Position numbers and translations under genes: made by a program. Positions 38,301-50,300 of a stretch of DNA of 64,000 nucleotides are shown one piece after another (position 1 is the stretch's first letter; every line of letters begins with the position of its first letter). Source of the DNA: Symsagittifera roscoffensis (taxonomy: Eukaryota; Xenacoelomorpha; Acoela; Convolutidae). Location of the stretch: the NCBI RefSeq assembly GCF_963678635.1, contig NC_087070.1, forward strand, positions 42,952,988 through 43,016,987, written 5' to 3'. The notes beneath the pieces were generated by a model, which saw only the letters and a list, made by a program, of their open reading frames with translations, made no database searches and was not told the origin of the DNA.

Positions 38301-41300
38301 AGCTCAGGTAAAGCTCGACAGGAAGTAGCCAAGAACCGAGAGGCTCAAAGCAGAAAATAAGGTGAGCTAAGACGAAGCTCGAATGTAGCCACGAACCCAG
38401 TGAGGCTCGAAGCAAGCGGAATAAGTGAGCTCAGATAAAGCTGAAACAAATGTCATGTCGAAGAACAATGACGAAAATTGAGAGTCCAAAAAGATCTCGA
38501 ATCAGGTAACCTAGGAGTCGGGCAATAAAAAAGCAAAAGTGTCAGAAAACACTTGAAGGAAGGAAGCAATGAAGGAAGCAAAGGGCCAAGAAAGGCTCGG
38601 AAGGAATATACAAGGCGTCAGATAAGACTCGGAAGGAATGAATGAATGAGTAGGGAAAGACTCGGAAACGAACAACAAATGGGTCGAGAAAGACTCGGAA
38701 AGGAATGAAACATTGAGTCAGAAAAGACTCGGAAAGGAACGCAAAAGGCAATAAAGACTCTGAACGGAATGAAAAATGAGTCGGGAAAACTGAAGTTTTT
38801 TCATAAATGAGTCACAAAAGACTCGGAATAGCAAAGCAACAAAAAACGAATTGAAAGGGGAAAATTGATGAAAATAACTTAATACATTATTCAAAGTAAA
38901 TGAGGCTATGAACAATTGAAACGTTTAAAGTTTACATGGGTTAGAAATCAAGAGCAATAATTGATCTTTTTTTTTTTAAAAATGTAAATCAAATAAACTG
39001 CGATTAACTGTAAATAAATGAAATAATATTGTAATGGGGAAGTATTATAACTAGATATAATAAACCGCAGACGTAAAAACTGGGGAGGAAAAACAGTAAC
39101 TAACCATAAATTTTTGGTTGTGGGGGAATAAAAAACACAGTGTAACGAGCTAATCAAAACTTTTTCGGGGCGCCAATATAAAAATTGGGTAACTTATCTG
39201 AGGAGAGTAGTACACCAATTGATAGTAAGGGTAGTTTTAAGGGTTGAGTCAAAGGAGTTCCATGCAGTTGGGCATCAGTTGAGTAAGTACATGAAAAATA
39301 ATACAATAGTAAATCAGGGATAAAACTAAGGTAAATATAATATCATAAATAGGGATATTATATTACATGGTACGGGGAATACTAAAAGGCGAACGTTAGA
39401 AAAGGGGAACTGTTAATAAGGGGGTTATTCAGAAAAGTTGATATTAATCCCGAGTTTTCGTATAAATTGAAACATTATTTTACCTGAAAGTTTGTCATTT
39501 CCTTGTAAGTCATGCTGTTTTTGAAAAGTTGAGAGAAACGAGTGAGTCAGCTTGGCTGTAATGTCAAAAGTCAAGTTGAGAGAAAGGTGACCTTAATTGT
39601 TTACAATTAACAGGTCCAGATATTTTCGAAATTATTTCCTTCCCTATTGCAAGAGGGGTAAAATTTGTAACAAGGTACCCTAAGGGGATTCCTTGTCAGC
39701 CAATTGAGAATGCAAATCTTGCAAGAATCTGGCAAGTTTCTTGCTAGATTTCCATTCATTTGCAAAAATTTTGCAAGATGTGCATTCCGAAAACACTTAT
39801 ACCGCCTTCTTTTTTATCAATTTAAAAGATAGTTTTTTTTTCAGCTGGCGATGACGACAACAACTTCTACGTGGAGGCGGTGGGTCTGAACCCGACCCTC
39901 CACACTGTTTGGGCGGATGTGAGGGTGAAGAAAGTGGTGGATTTTGAGCAGACAGGAAACACCATTGCACTCACAATCACGTAAGAGCCCACAGACAACA
40001 ACTCCGCATTTTTTTATAGGTTCCTCTCGACAGGCAAACTTGCCTTTTAGAATCCTGTCAAAGATGCAAGTAAAAAATAGCTAAATTTTTGTATTTTTTA
40101 ATAACTGTTTCTTGAAAATTCGGTTTTAACATCCCATAGCGGTTTGTATCAGCTGAACTTTTATTGGCCGAAAAGTTGTTCACGAGATCGGTGGAAAAAG
40201 TTTATTTTTTTAGTGCGACTGGAAGTGGGACGGCAGCCACTGTGCCTTTGACGATCACAGTTGAAGATAAGCCAGACGTCTACTCACAGGTACATGATCA
40301 TGACTTTTATGTCCGCGAAATACTCAAGTTTTTCTGCATCTTAAAAATAAGGAAACGATTTTTTAAGAGTCGATGAACGTAGTTCAGATTCTTATGTAGG
40401 TCGCGATGATTTTTTTTCCATTTAATTTCAGGAAACGTCTTAAAATTTGTTCAGGCTCAAATTTACTTTTTCGCGGTTTGATTTTTAATTTTTTTTGAAG
40501 TTAATTTAATTTCCTTTGTTCAAAGGAAGGCAAACTTCACCATCGAACAGCGAAAGTGTAAAGGTCACCAAAAATATGATCGATCCTAATTTGGAAAGTG
40601 GAGCTTCTTTTTCAAATTTCCCTGCGAAATAAAAAAAAACACCTGATGATCCAGTTTTCTCAAAATGGGCCAATTTTATCAAAAAAAGTGATGATCATTA
40701 ATTGTATTAGAAATTCAAAGAGCTTTAAGGGCATCTATATTTTTTTTCTTTGAAATTTGAAAGAGTTTTTTTTTCAAAAAACAAATCTGTTTTTCTGTTT
40801 TCTGTTCGAAATTCTAGAGAAATTTTTTCAAAAAACAAGTCTGTTTTTCAGTTTTTTTTGTGTTTATTGACTCTTTTCCAACTGTCTGTTGCCTACGATT
40901 AAGGTTTAGAATTTAGTTTTTTTTTTGAAAATGGAACAAATTGCTCAATTCTTAAGCAAATAATTTTGGGAAGAATTGAATTAGCACTGAAGATTTACGC
41001 CGGTCTCTGTGAGTGAACTAGTTTAGAACGAGCCCGTATTTTAATCTTGTAGGCCTTTTAATACTTTCCTTTAAATGGGACTTAAGGCTCTTTAACCCAG
41101 GTACAAAAAACTAGGAAAGTTTTTTTCAAAAATTGGATAAAGCACATAACATTGTTCAATTTAGAGATCTTATTTTCTGAAAAAGTTGATAATGGCGTTT
41201 GTATACTATTAACGCAACTTCATACATAATTTTTCAGAGATTCGTTTTTCTTCATCCTGACAATTGTTTCAATTATCGAAAATGAATATACGTTTTTTTT

Positions 41301-44300
41301 TCATATCAAGTGTCCCGACTTCTTTCTCGCCACTGGGGCCGCATCTTTGAACGAGGCATCTGCAGTTCCAGGAACTACCAACGTCGGCACTGTAATTGTA
41401 TGTACTCCGGCTACTGGACTGACCTTCAAATCAACTCATCCTAATTTTGCTTTCTCTGGAAATCAAATGAAGGTCGCCGCTGGTACGTGTTTTTCAGAAA
41501 CAAAAACCAATAACTTCCAAATTTATCTTTTTTTTCAAAGTCTAATTTTTGAGAAAATGATATTTATCTACGTGTATGATTTTACTTATGGCATGATTTA
41601 CACAGTTTTTCATACTTTTTATCCATAATATCAAACACAATAGTTTCGTAAATCAGTGAAGAGATGAAACTAGCGACGATTTCTCGTTCGCTGAGTTAAA
41701 TTGGTCTAACAGTAATTTGTCCAACTTTATTGCTTGCTGAGCTTCAATGTTTAAATTCTTTATGTTGGATTTCAAAATGGTGTATATGTGTGTACGAAAA
41801 ATTTTACAAATATCTTTTGAAAGTCTGCCCTCGATGAAACACTAGGTTCGCCCGTATCATCAGCCAAGTTGATACTGCGATATATTTTCCTAATTTTCTA
41901 AAAAAGTTCTTAATCAAATGAATTCAGTTAAAAGTGTTATCATAGTTTCTACGCTCGGACAAATTTGCGTGAAAAATTCGGGTTTTGGCATATATCGAGA
42001 TTTTTTAATGGTAATTGCCTTTTTATGTGCTGTTTTTTTCTTTCTCATCGTTATTTTTCTATATTTAGTTTTCTCTTATAAGCTAACAAAGTTTGTCAAA
42101 ATAAGGTTTGCAGGTTTACAATGGCTGATTTAAGCTTAGTTTAAACCGTGAAAACTAATATCTTTTCGAGTAAGTTTAGTTTTTGAAATTTTCAGCGCCA
42201 TTTTGGGAATCAAAAACTTCAAAAATTCGAAAAATTTCTGCAAAATAAAGAGAACTTTTCTTCTCCTATTGGCCTATTTGACTATGACTGTCAAAAATAC
42301 CTAATTTCTATTTTTTCGTTCAGATCTTACTATCACACCACACAGAAAAAACGACTCTAACTTGAAAAATAATGTATTTTTCTTAAGACTATGGTCGGAA
42401 AATTTGGTGCGATTTTTTTTGTAGACGCTGTGATAGACTACGAGACGGAGCAAATGGCAGACTTCTACATTGTGGTCACAGACAACGCAGGTTTCTTCGC
42501 CCACGAGATCCCCGCCCGGGTGGAGATAGGACCCGCCAACGAATTCTCACCCACATTCTACCCATCCACTATAGCTGACGTCACAGTCGACGAGAACTCA
42601 CCTGTTAGAAACAATTTGTATTATAACTATTAGAAGCAACTTTTGTTAACCTAATTAATTTGCGAATGAAATAAAAAAAACAAGAAAAATTTAATAAACA
42701 CTCACCTGTTAGAAATAGTTTGTGTTATAAATAATTAGTTTGTGAATCAACAAAAATTTTGTCGACTTTTTTGTGGGTCGACCAAATTGATTTTCCGAGC
42801 TCGCAAAGCACTAAAAAGACCCTGTTTTGGTAAAATTTTCTGCGCCGCAAAATTTTCAAAAAAAGGCCAATAAAGGCGTTTTTAGGCAGTTTTTGGAAAA
42901 TTTTGACCAAAAAAAAAATCGCTTTTTTGGCGCGCTCCCCCCTCAAAATTAGTATATAGTCGTCGAAGGCGCCTTTAGAAAATTTTAAGGGCCCGTCACC
43001 AAATATGGGTATCCAAAATAGTACAAAAGGGGGGCCCTTTGGGTCGGCAAGGGGTCAAACACATGAAGAAGTGGGCGTCCGCTCGCCCACCCTAAATCAA
43101 CCCCTGGGTTAGATAATCAATGTTTTTTAAGCAACCAATTTCATGACATCATAAGAAAATTAATTAGATTAAATCTGAGGTATTTCTGAGCGTTTTTGAT
43201 GTCATGTTCTTTTTGATGTCATGAAAAAGGCCACTCGATACACTCTTGAAAGATGTCAAATGTTCAAAATTATAAAGCTATTCATTTAGTTAGCACCCTT
43301 TGCATCGAAAATTACCCACAAGCATCTTTGTCATGAACAGTCAAGTTTTAAAACATCATGATTATTCAGATTAACTCAGAAGATACAGAGGTTTTTATCG
43401 GCGACGTTACTGGCCGTTCTGTAACTTATGAATAAAATATTCCCTTCTTGAAAACAAACTTTTCTATTTGATTTCTAATTCAAAAATAACTTCTCATCTG
43501 TTTTCAGATTGGCACTTTGGTCGCTTCTGTCGAGGTGAAAGACGAAGATCTCTTCACTAGTCACGAGATCGATCCCGCCAGTCTCCAGCTAGCTAACAGT
43601 AACTACTTTTTCTTCTTTTCATCATTGAAGGGTAATGATATTGACTGAAAAAAAAAACAGGCAAAGGTTATAATGAAGATGAATATCGAGCTATTTAGAC
43701 CGGTTCAAAAATCATAAAACATTTTTGAATGCGCGCGAATTGACAACTTTTGAACGTGCTCGATTTTGTAATGTGCTCGATTCGTAAAATAATTTATTGT
43801 TCCGACTTTCGTAACGAAAGTAACAAAATATTTGTGCTCGGGGTGGGTTTAAGGTGCGGAAATTTAAGGTGCATATACAAAACAGTCCCATACAAAACAG
43901 TCCAATACAAAATAAACCAAAAATCATGAAATGAAGGGGAAAACAGTCCAATACAAAACAGTCCGGTTTAAGGTCGCCGGTGGGCGCGCTGCGCGTGCGT
44001 CGCCGATTTGCGGCGATAACCGGCTCTTAACTTGAAATTAAGTCCTACCCTCTGTTGGCAAGCTCGCAACACGTTGGCGCGACTGCGGCGGTCATTATTT
44101 GGTTCTTTATGTTTGTTGAACAAAGGACAACTCTCGGCCTACCGGCTTGTTAAAACAATTATTACTTGGGACTGTTTTTCGGACTGTTTTGTATCGGATT
44201 GTTTTTTCGTTCATTTTCATACTTTTCCGGACTGTTTTGTATGGACTGTTTTGTACAGACACGAGATATAATCCGTCTTAGAGATTGAAGGAAGCTTATT

Positions 44301-47300
44301 TGCCATAATTGATTTGTTACTACGAGCGAAATATATCTATTTGTACTTTATATGCCGTGTGGGGGGATGATTTTCACAAAAACCTCAAATTTTATTTATT
44401 ACATTTAATTTTTCCATGTTATAACTGCTCCATGGACCTTGAGGCAGTTGAAATTTCAGGGAAAAATTTTATCAAAACAGTGTCTTTTTAGTGCTTAAGG
44501 AGAGCTCTGAAAATCCATTTGGTCAACCTAAAAAAAATCCGCTCCCCTCAAAAAATCCTACATCCGCTCCTGATTCGATATGAATTAAGGGACAGTCGGA
44601 ACATTCAGGGCTTTGCCCTGATATACTAGCAGTCTTGTTACTTTTTATGGTTTTTTCGAAAGCTTTATGTTTTCATACATACTTTCATGTCAGCAATAAA
44701 GAGCACTTCTGAATTTGAATGATATAGGTTTAAATGATAAGTTTGCCTCAGTTTTACAATAAGCTCATTTTGAAAGATCAATTTAAAAGACACTAATAGA
44801 ACCCTAAATGTTTATCGAGTTAGATCGAATATATGACCCTTTTTGTGTTTTCAGCGTATGGAGGTCGTTTTGCAATCACAAAAGTCGAAATCGTGAACGG
44901 CTACTCGATTCAAGTCGTCGTTGCGGACGAATTGGACGCGGAGACATCTACTGGACCCTACTCGCTGTCTCTGGAAGCGGCAGATGCCGACAACTCGCCC
45001 TCACTCGACTTCGATGTGTATGTTCGGAATGTGGACGAGTTCGCGCCGACTTGCACCAAAACAGCGTTTTCAGTGACGCACGACGAGGACATAGGTATTC
45101 TGTCATAAAGTATTAGTTATTGTGTCATAGTTATTATATGATATAATAAAATATTAGTTATTGTGTCATAGCTATTATATGATATAATTCATTCAAGTTT
45201 TTAATCCGAAAAACTAAAAATTACCTGTAAAAAGTTAAATGACATTTTTAAAAAAACAAAACTTAAGATGCTGAAATAGTAGAGCTGAAATGATAGCCTT
45301 AAAATTATTATTTTTAAAATTTTAAAGCTGTTTTGGGCGTTTTTGATGTTTTTTCTTCTTCCGAAAAAGGTTGAAGATTTGTAGAAAAGCCAAGGTTAAA
45401 AAACGGAATAATTTTTTGCCTTGGTTTGTTTTGCTTGTAGCTGCTGGTTCGGACATCCTGTCAGACATGGGCTGCACCGATGCAGCGGACCAAGGGGGAT
45501 CAGTCTCCTACTCCATCGCCTCCGACCCCTCCGGTCTCTTCGAGGTCACCACCACTGTGCCAGGGGGACGCATCAAACTCAAAGGTCAGCTTCCGGACCT
45601 CACTTGTACTTGCTATTATCAAAACCAGGAGCACAATGTTTTTGCATATCTTGAACTACTTTGAAATGGATCTGTAAGAAACTTTCGTTTTGTGGTAAAA
45701 TTTTGTTTGGATGAAGCAAAACGTGACTCACATTTCGAGATTGTTTTGACAAATCAATTTTGTGTTGAGAAAAACCATCGTTTTTTTAATACTTTTTGAT
45801 AATTTCAAGCTGGGGCACGAACGTATCGACCCGGTCGATCAAAATTTTTTGTGCGCCTGTATAAATTGGGACGAAAGCAGACATTTTGTCGGCCCCTATG
45901 GTCAATATATAAATTTACTGCGTCAACCCGAAAAGAAACCCTTTTAGTATCTAATTACAAATAAATAAATGACACTTTTAAAAAGGAGTCCATTTCTCGC
46001 AAAAAAACTTGAGCTGCTCGAGTAACATAGGGGAACTCGCTAGCACCGAATAAAAAATAAATAAATAAAGTTTAGAGACTTAAACGCAGCTAAAATGAAG
46101 TGTTCAGTTGTTCAGAAATCGCAAGATATTTAAGGTAACCGAATTGCGCGTCAATATGATAGATCATGGGCGTCAATACATAGGGATCAATATGCTTGAT
46201 CATTCTGCTCTGAATCGAATTCAGTAACTCTCTTTTTTTTTTATAAAACTCTGAGTCCCCCCTTGTTTCATTTTGAGATATATTTGCTGACGGGCCCTAA
46301 AAATTTTCTAAAGGCACCCTCGGCGCCAATCTAAACTAACTTTGAGGGGGGAACGCGCGCCGAAAAAACGCGATTTTTTTGGTCAAATTTTTCTAAAAAG
46401 TGCCTTTGGACTCAGAAAATCAATTTAGTCGACCAAAAAAAATCGTCAGAAATTTCAAATTTTTTTTTGAAATTCCGCCCCCCCCCCTCTTCGAGAAATT
46501 CCTAGATCGGCGCCTGGTCGCAAGCAAATTTTCAAAAAACAGGCCAAAAACAAAAAAGGCGTTTTTAGGCACTATTTGGAAAATGTTGACCCAAAAATTG
46601 CGTTTTTTTTTGGCGCGTGCTCCCCTCTAAAAATTAGTCATATTGGCGCCGAAGGCGCCATTGAAACATTTTGAGTCTGTTCAACGAAAAATGGATGTCA
46701 TAAAGTTATGCTAAAGGGGGGACCCTTTAGAAAACTTTGGCAGCCAGAATTGAGGAGGGGGGTGCGGTTGCCCCTCGCCTCTTCCCCCCTCGGCACGCTA
46801 CTGATCAGATGTAACAACAAAAACAATTAAGGATCTCCGGATTCAAAGTCAGCATCTCAGATCCCAGCTGAAGGGAAATTTTTGAGATACTTAACAATTA
46901 CACAAATAATTATTGGCCTCCATTTTTTCAAGTGTACCTGTATTTTGTTTTATATAGTGTATTTCATTATTAACATCCTGACAAAACAAATTGCCTATCT
47001 GATATATTTGCCTATCTGATGTTTTTTTCTTCGCAAAAAAAATCATTCAAACTAAAGTTTTCACTCAAACGGCGGTTCGAAAAAAATCTATTCAATCTTC
47101 TATTCAAAAATTAAACTTGTTTTTAACGATTTTTAGCTGGAAAAACTCTCGAGTATGACGTAGAAGGGGGAAAGCAGCACTTAATTGTGGTGGACGTGAT
47201 CGACTCCTCTCTCAGAGTAGTACCAGTGTGTGTGATAGTGAATGTGAACCCAATCAACTCAGCCACGCCCACTTTCGCAGAGACAAACCCATCTGTCAAT

Positions 47301-50300
47301 CTAAGAGAGAGTACGAAGGCCGGAACCTGCTTCTATCAGGTAATTGAAGTTTTGAATCGGGGGCTATTCCCATGTGCGATAGACCGAATGCGCGAAAACT
47401 ACCATCCAATCAATGCCCTTTAAACTGAGTTTATTGTTTGTTTTTTTTTTTAGATTTTTTGAACTCTGAGCTCCGATTGGTTGACAAATTTTTCGCTCAT
47501 TCTGTGAGCATGCGGGATTCCCCCATTTTAAACAACTTTTCACTAACCCCTTCCCTCTATTATAGAAAAGTACGTTTCGTTTATAGGTACGTTTCGTTTA
47601 TAGGTGAAAAACATCGTTTATTTTTTAGTCCCTTTCTCAATACATTAAGTTCCAATTTGACACTAAGTTCCATTTTTTTAAAATCTCGTTTCTGTCTTTT
47701 TTTCAGTTCACAGTTTCGGATTCCGACTGGAAGGAACACACACATGGACAATTCACCTTCAACACAATCTCCGCCTGTAAGTTTGCAATATATATTCTGA
47801 CTTTTCCATTTAAAGAGATGTTTTTAAGACGTAACGAAATATAAAAATATAATCATAATTATTAATCGATTTCAGAGCCCTAGGTGTTTTATTCTCAAGG
47901 GACCTGGTTCTGTTCAAGGGACCACTCTCTCATAGTAGTACCTCTATCTTGTCAGATTTTGTAAGATTCCTAGTAAAGACATGTAAGTTTATGCATAATT
48001 TTGTCATATTTTTCTAAGATTATTGCTGGATATCTTTTTGTAATGAGTATTTAGCATGAGTTTCAGAAAATTTTAGTACAAACTTTATGAGAATTTTAGT
48101 TTTTAAAAGTCAGTTTTTTTTGTCAGAACCTTGCGCGATATAGATTTTTTGTAAGAAAACTTTCTGTGAGATGCGCGTTTTTAAACGTACTAATGAACTT
48201 TTTTTGCTGCTTTCTGACCAAACCTTCATATGTTATTGTCATGAAATAGCACAAAGTGTGGTTGCCATTAGAAGGAAGGCAAACAAAACGAAAAACAACG
48301 GGAGATATCAGGTTTCTGCTGCTCAACATTTAAGATGCCGGAGCCTTCTTTTAAAAATTTCTTGGCTATTTCATATGTTTGCATGAAATTTTTGTATGAA
48401 GAAAAAAGAAATTCTGTTTTTTTTTGCATTAAATATCGATTATAAATTATCTATCGTTTAATTTATTGACTATCGTTAAAGAAAACTAGAAGTGCATCAA
48501 AAACATAGTTAAAAATGGCCTTTTTTAGAGATTTTTCATTGTTGATTGTGTATGTATAAAATTTCACAAAATCTCAGAAGATCTTGCCAGATCTTAAAAG
48601 ATAACCATTAACTGAAAACTTTTTGGTAGGTTTTCAGTTAAGGACTTTTTTAACTCGACCAAATTGTTTTTCCGGGCTTTCCCAGAACGCTATAAAGACT
48701 TTATTTTGATCATTCATTGAAAGGCGTTTTTAGGAAATTTAGGCGTTTTTAGGCGTTTTTGGAACCTTTTTACCAGAAAAAAAAGAGTTTTTTCGGCTCG
48801 CTTCCTTCAAACTCAAAATTAGCATGTATTAACGCCAAAGGTGGACCATTTGCGTGGATCGAATCCCCGAAGACGGGATTTTTCGGGGATTCGTTGCTTG
48901 AACGGTTTCTCAAAGGATTAGTCGCAAAAACTTGACCATTTGTCAAATTGATCTTATCATCTTTTTTTTTGGTGAAAACTGTTGTTGAAAATGCCTATTT
49001 TATTGTAATTATCAAATACGGCGAGCCTCAATTTGAGAAAACAAAATTTTTAAAAAAAAAATAACTCTATTCAGATCTTTCTGTGCAATTTTCTGTACAC
49101 ATGCGGAGTGTAGTGTGATAGTTAGATGTAACTTTTCTGTCCAACTTGAGTCGCAAAAAAGTGCTACTTTTGCCAATATGAAAAAACTACTTTTGGGGTA
49201 CTTTTAAAGCAATTGGCAGCATTAGCTTTATGATACCACTGACCTTCATTTGAGTAGTAATAAGTTGACACCGTTGATGTTTTTTTAATTTATCAAAAAA
49301 ACCGTAAAAAACATGTTTAATTTAACAATCTAATGATTAAAATTCGGTTTCAGAAATTTTGCAATTGAAATTTTTTTCGCGAGACTTTTGAAACGCGTTT
49401 TTGTACACATTGTGGCCGAATAAATTCCAATTTATTTCATGCAACGTAACTGTGGCTGGTTTTAGCTTATCACGTTCCAAAAAATTACATGCAGAATTTA
49501 TGTTTTTGTGAATCTTGATGCTTCTTTGTGCAGCTTGTCTCTAGTTTCTATCAGCTTAATTGGGACAATTATTTAGGGCAGCTAACTGGAAATATGAATT
49601 TTCGATGACTCTGGATTAATTCCCGAAGAGTCTTTTTGTTTTTGAAAACTCATTTTTGACCCTTTTCAGGGGCGGATCTAGGATTTTCTCGAAGGGGGGG
49701 GGGGCGGATTTTCAAAAAAATTTCGAAAATTTTGACGACCTTTTTTTTTTAGGTCGACCAAATTGATTTTTCGAGCTCTCCCAAAGCATTGTTTAGCCTC
49801 AATTTTGGCGCCGCAGGCAATTTTTTGAAAAAACAGTCAAAAAAGCCGTTTTTGGGCACTTTTTGAAAAATGTTGACAAAAAAATCGCGTTTTTTTGGCG
49901 CGCGCTCCCCCTCAAAAAATAGTTAATATTGGCGCCGAAGGCGCCCTTAGAAAAATTTTAGGGTCGGGAGGCCAAAAATGGATTTATTAAAAAGTATCAA
50001 GGGGGGACCCTTTGGGTCGGCAGGGGGTCGAATCCGAGAGGGGGGGGTAAGGAAAGCGTCCGCCTCCCCGCCCCCCCCTCCCCCTAAATCCGCCCCTGAC
50101 CCTTTTAAAGCTCTTCTTGGCGTTCGTTCGCTTGTGTTTGCAAAGGCCAGCTTCGCCTCTGTGTATTATATGTTTTGTTAAGCTACTTCGTTCCTGGTGG
50201 ACAAATATTCTGGGAAAGTGTGTCTTGTGAAGCCAGTGGATTACGAGAGCGGAACCATTTCATACGCCATACAGGTTAGTCAGCCGAACAGCAAAGCACA

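Larger units (their letters stand above)
30360..39612 (-). mobile_element. Complete BEL/Pao LTR retrotransposon
   Basis: A 9.25-kb element lies in cadherin intron 14, antisense to the host gene. It has two LTRs with no difference that I can find by eye, each running TG...CA, a tRNA primer-binding site next to the 5' LTR (right side), a 2.5-kb repeat-rich leader, and one intact 1873-codon gag-pol frame ending 255 bp before the 3' LTR. Domain order (gag, protease, RT, RNase H, integrase) and the DUF1759-type gag are those of BEL/Pao. There is no env-like frame. Identical LTRs and an uninterrupted frame indicate a very recent insertion. Confidence 0.95.
43799..44638 (+). mobile_element. Family B element with two nested insertions
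   Basis: Left end CGACTTTCGTAACGAAAGT and right end GGGCTTTGCCC...AGCAGTCTTG match family B. It is interrupted by a foldback (about 43855-44262) and by a minus-strand hAT-like fragment (44455-44572). Confidence 0.78.

Noticed and set aside
37360-38415. 351-codon minus-strand ORF with a periodic Leu/Ser/Phe-rich protein
   Set aside because: It is only the 126-bp leader array read in a frame kept open by the repeat length; it has no domain and no independent start context.
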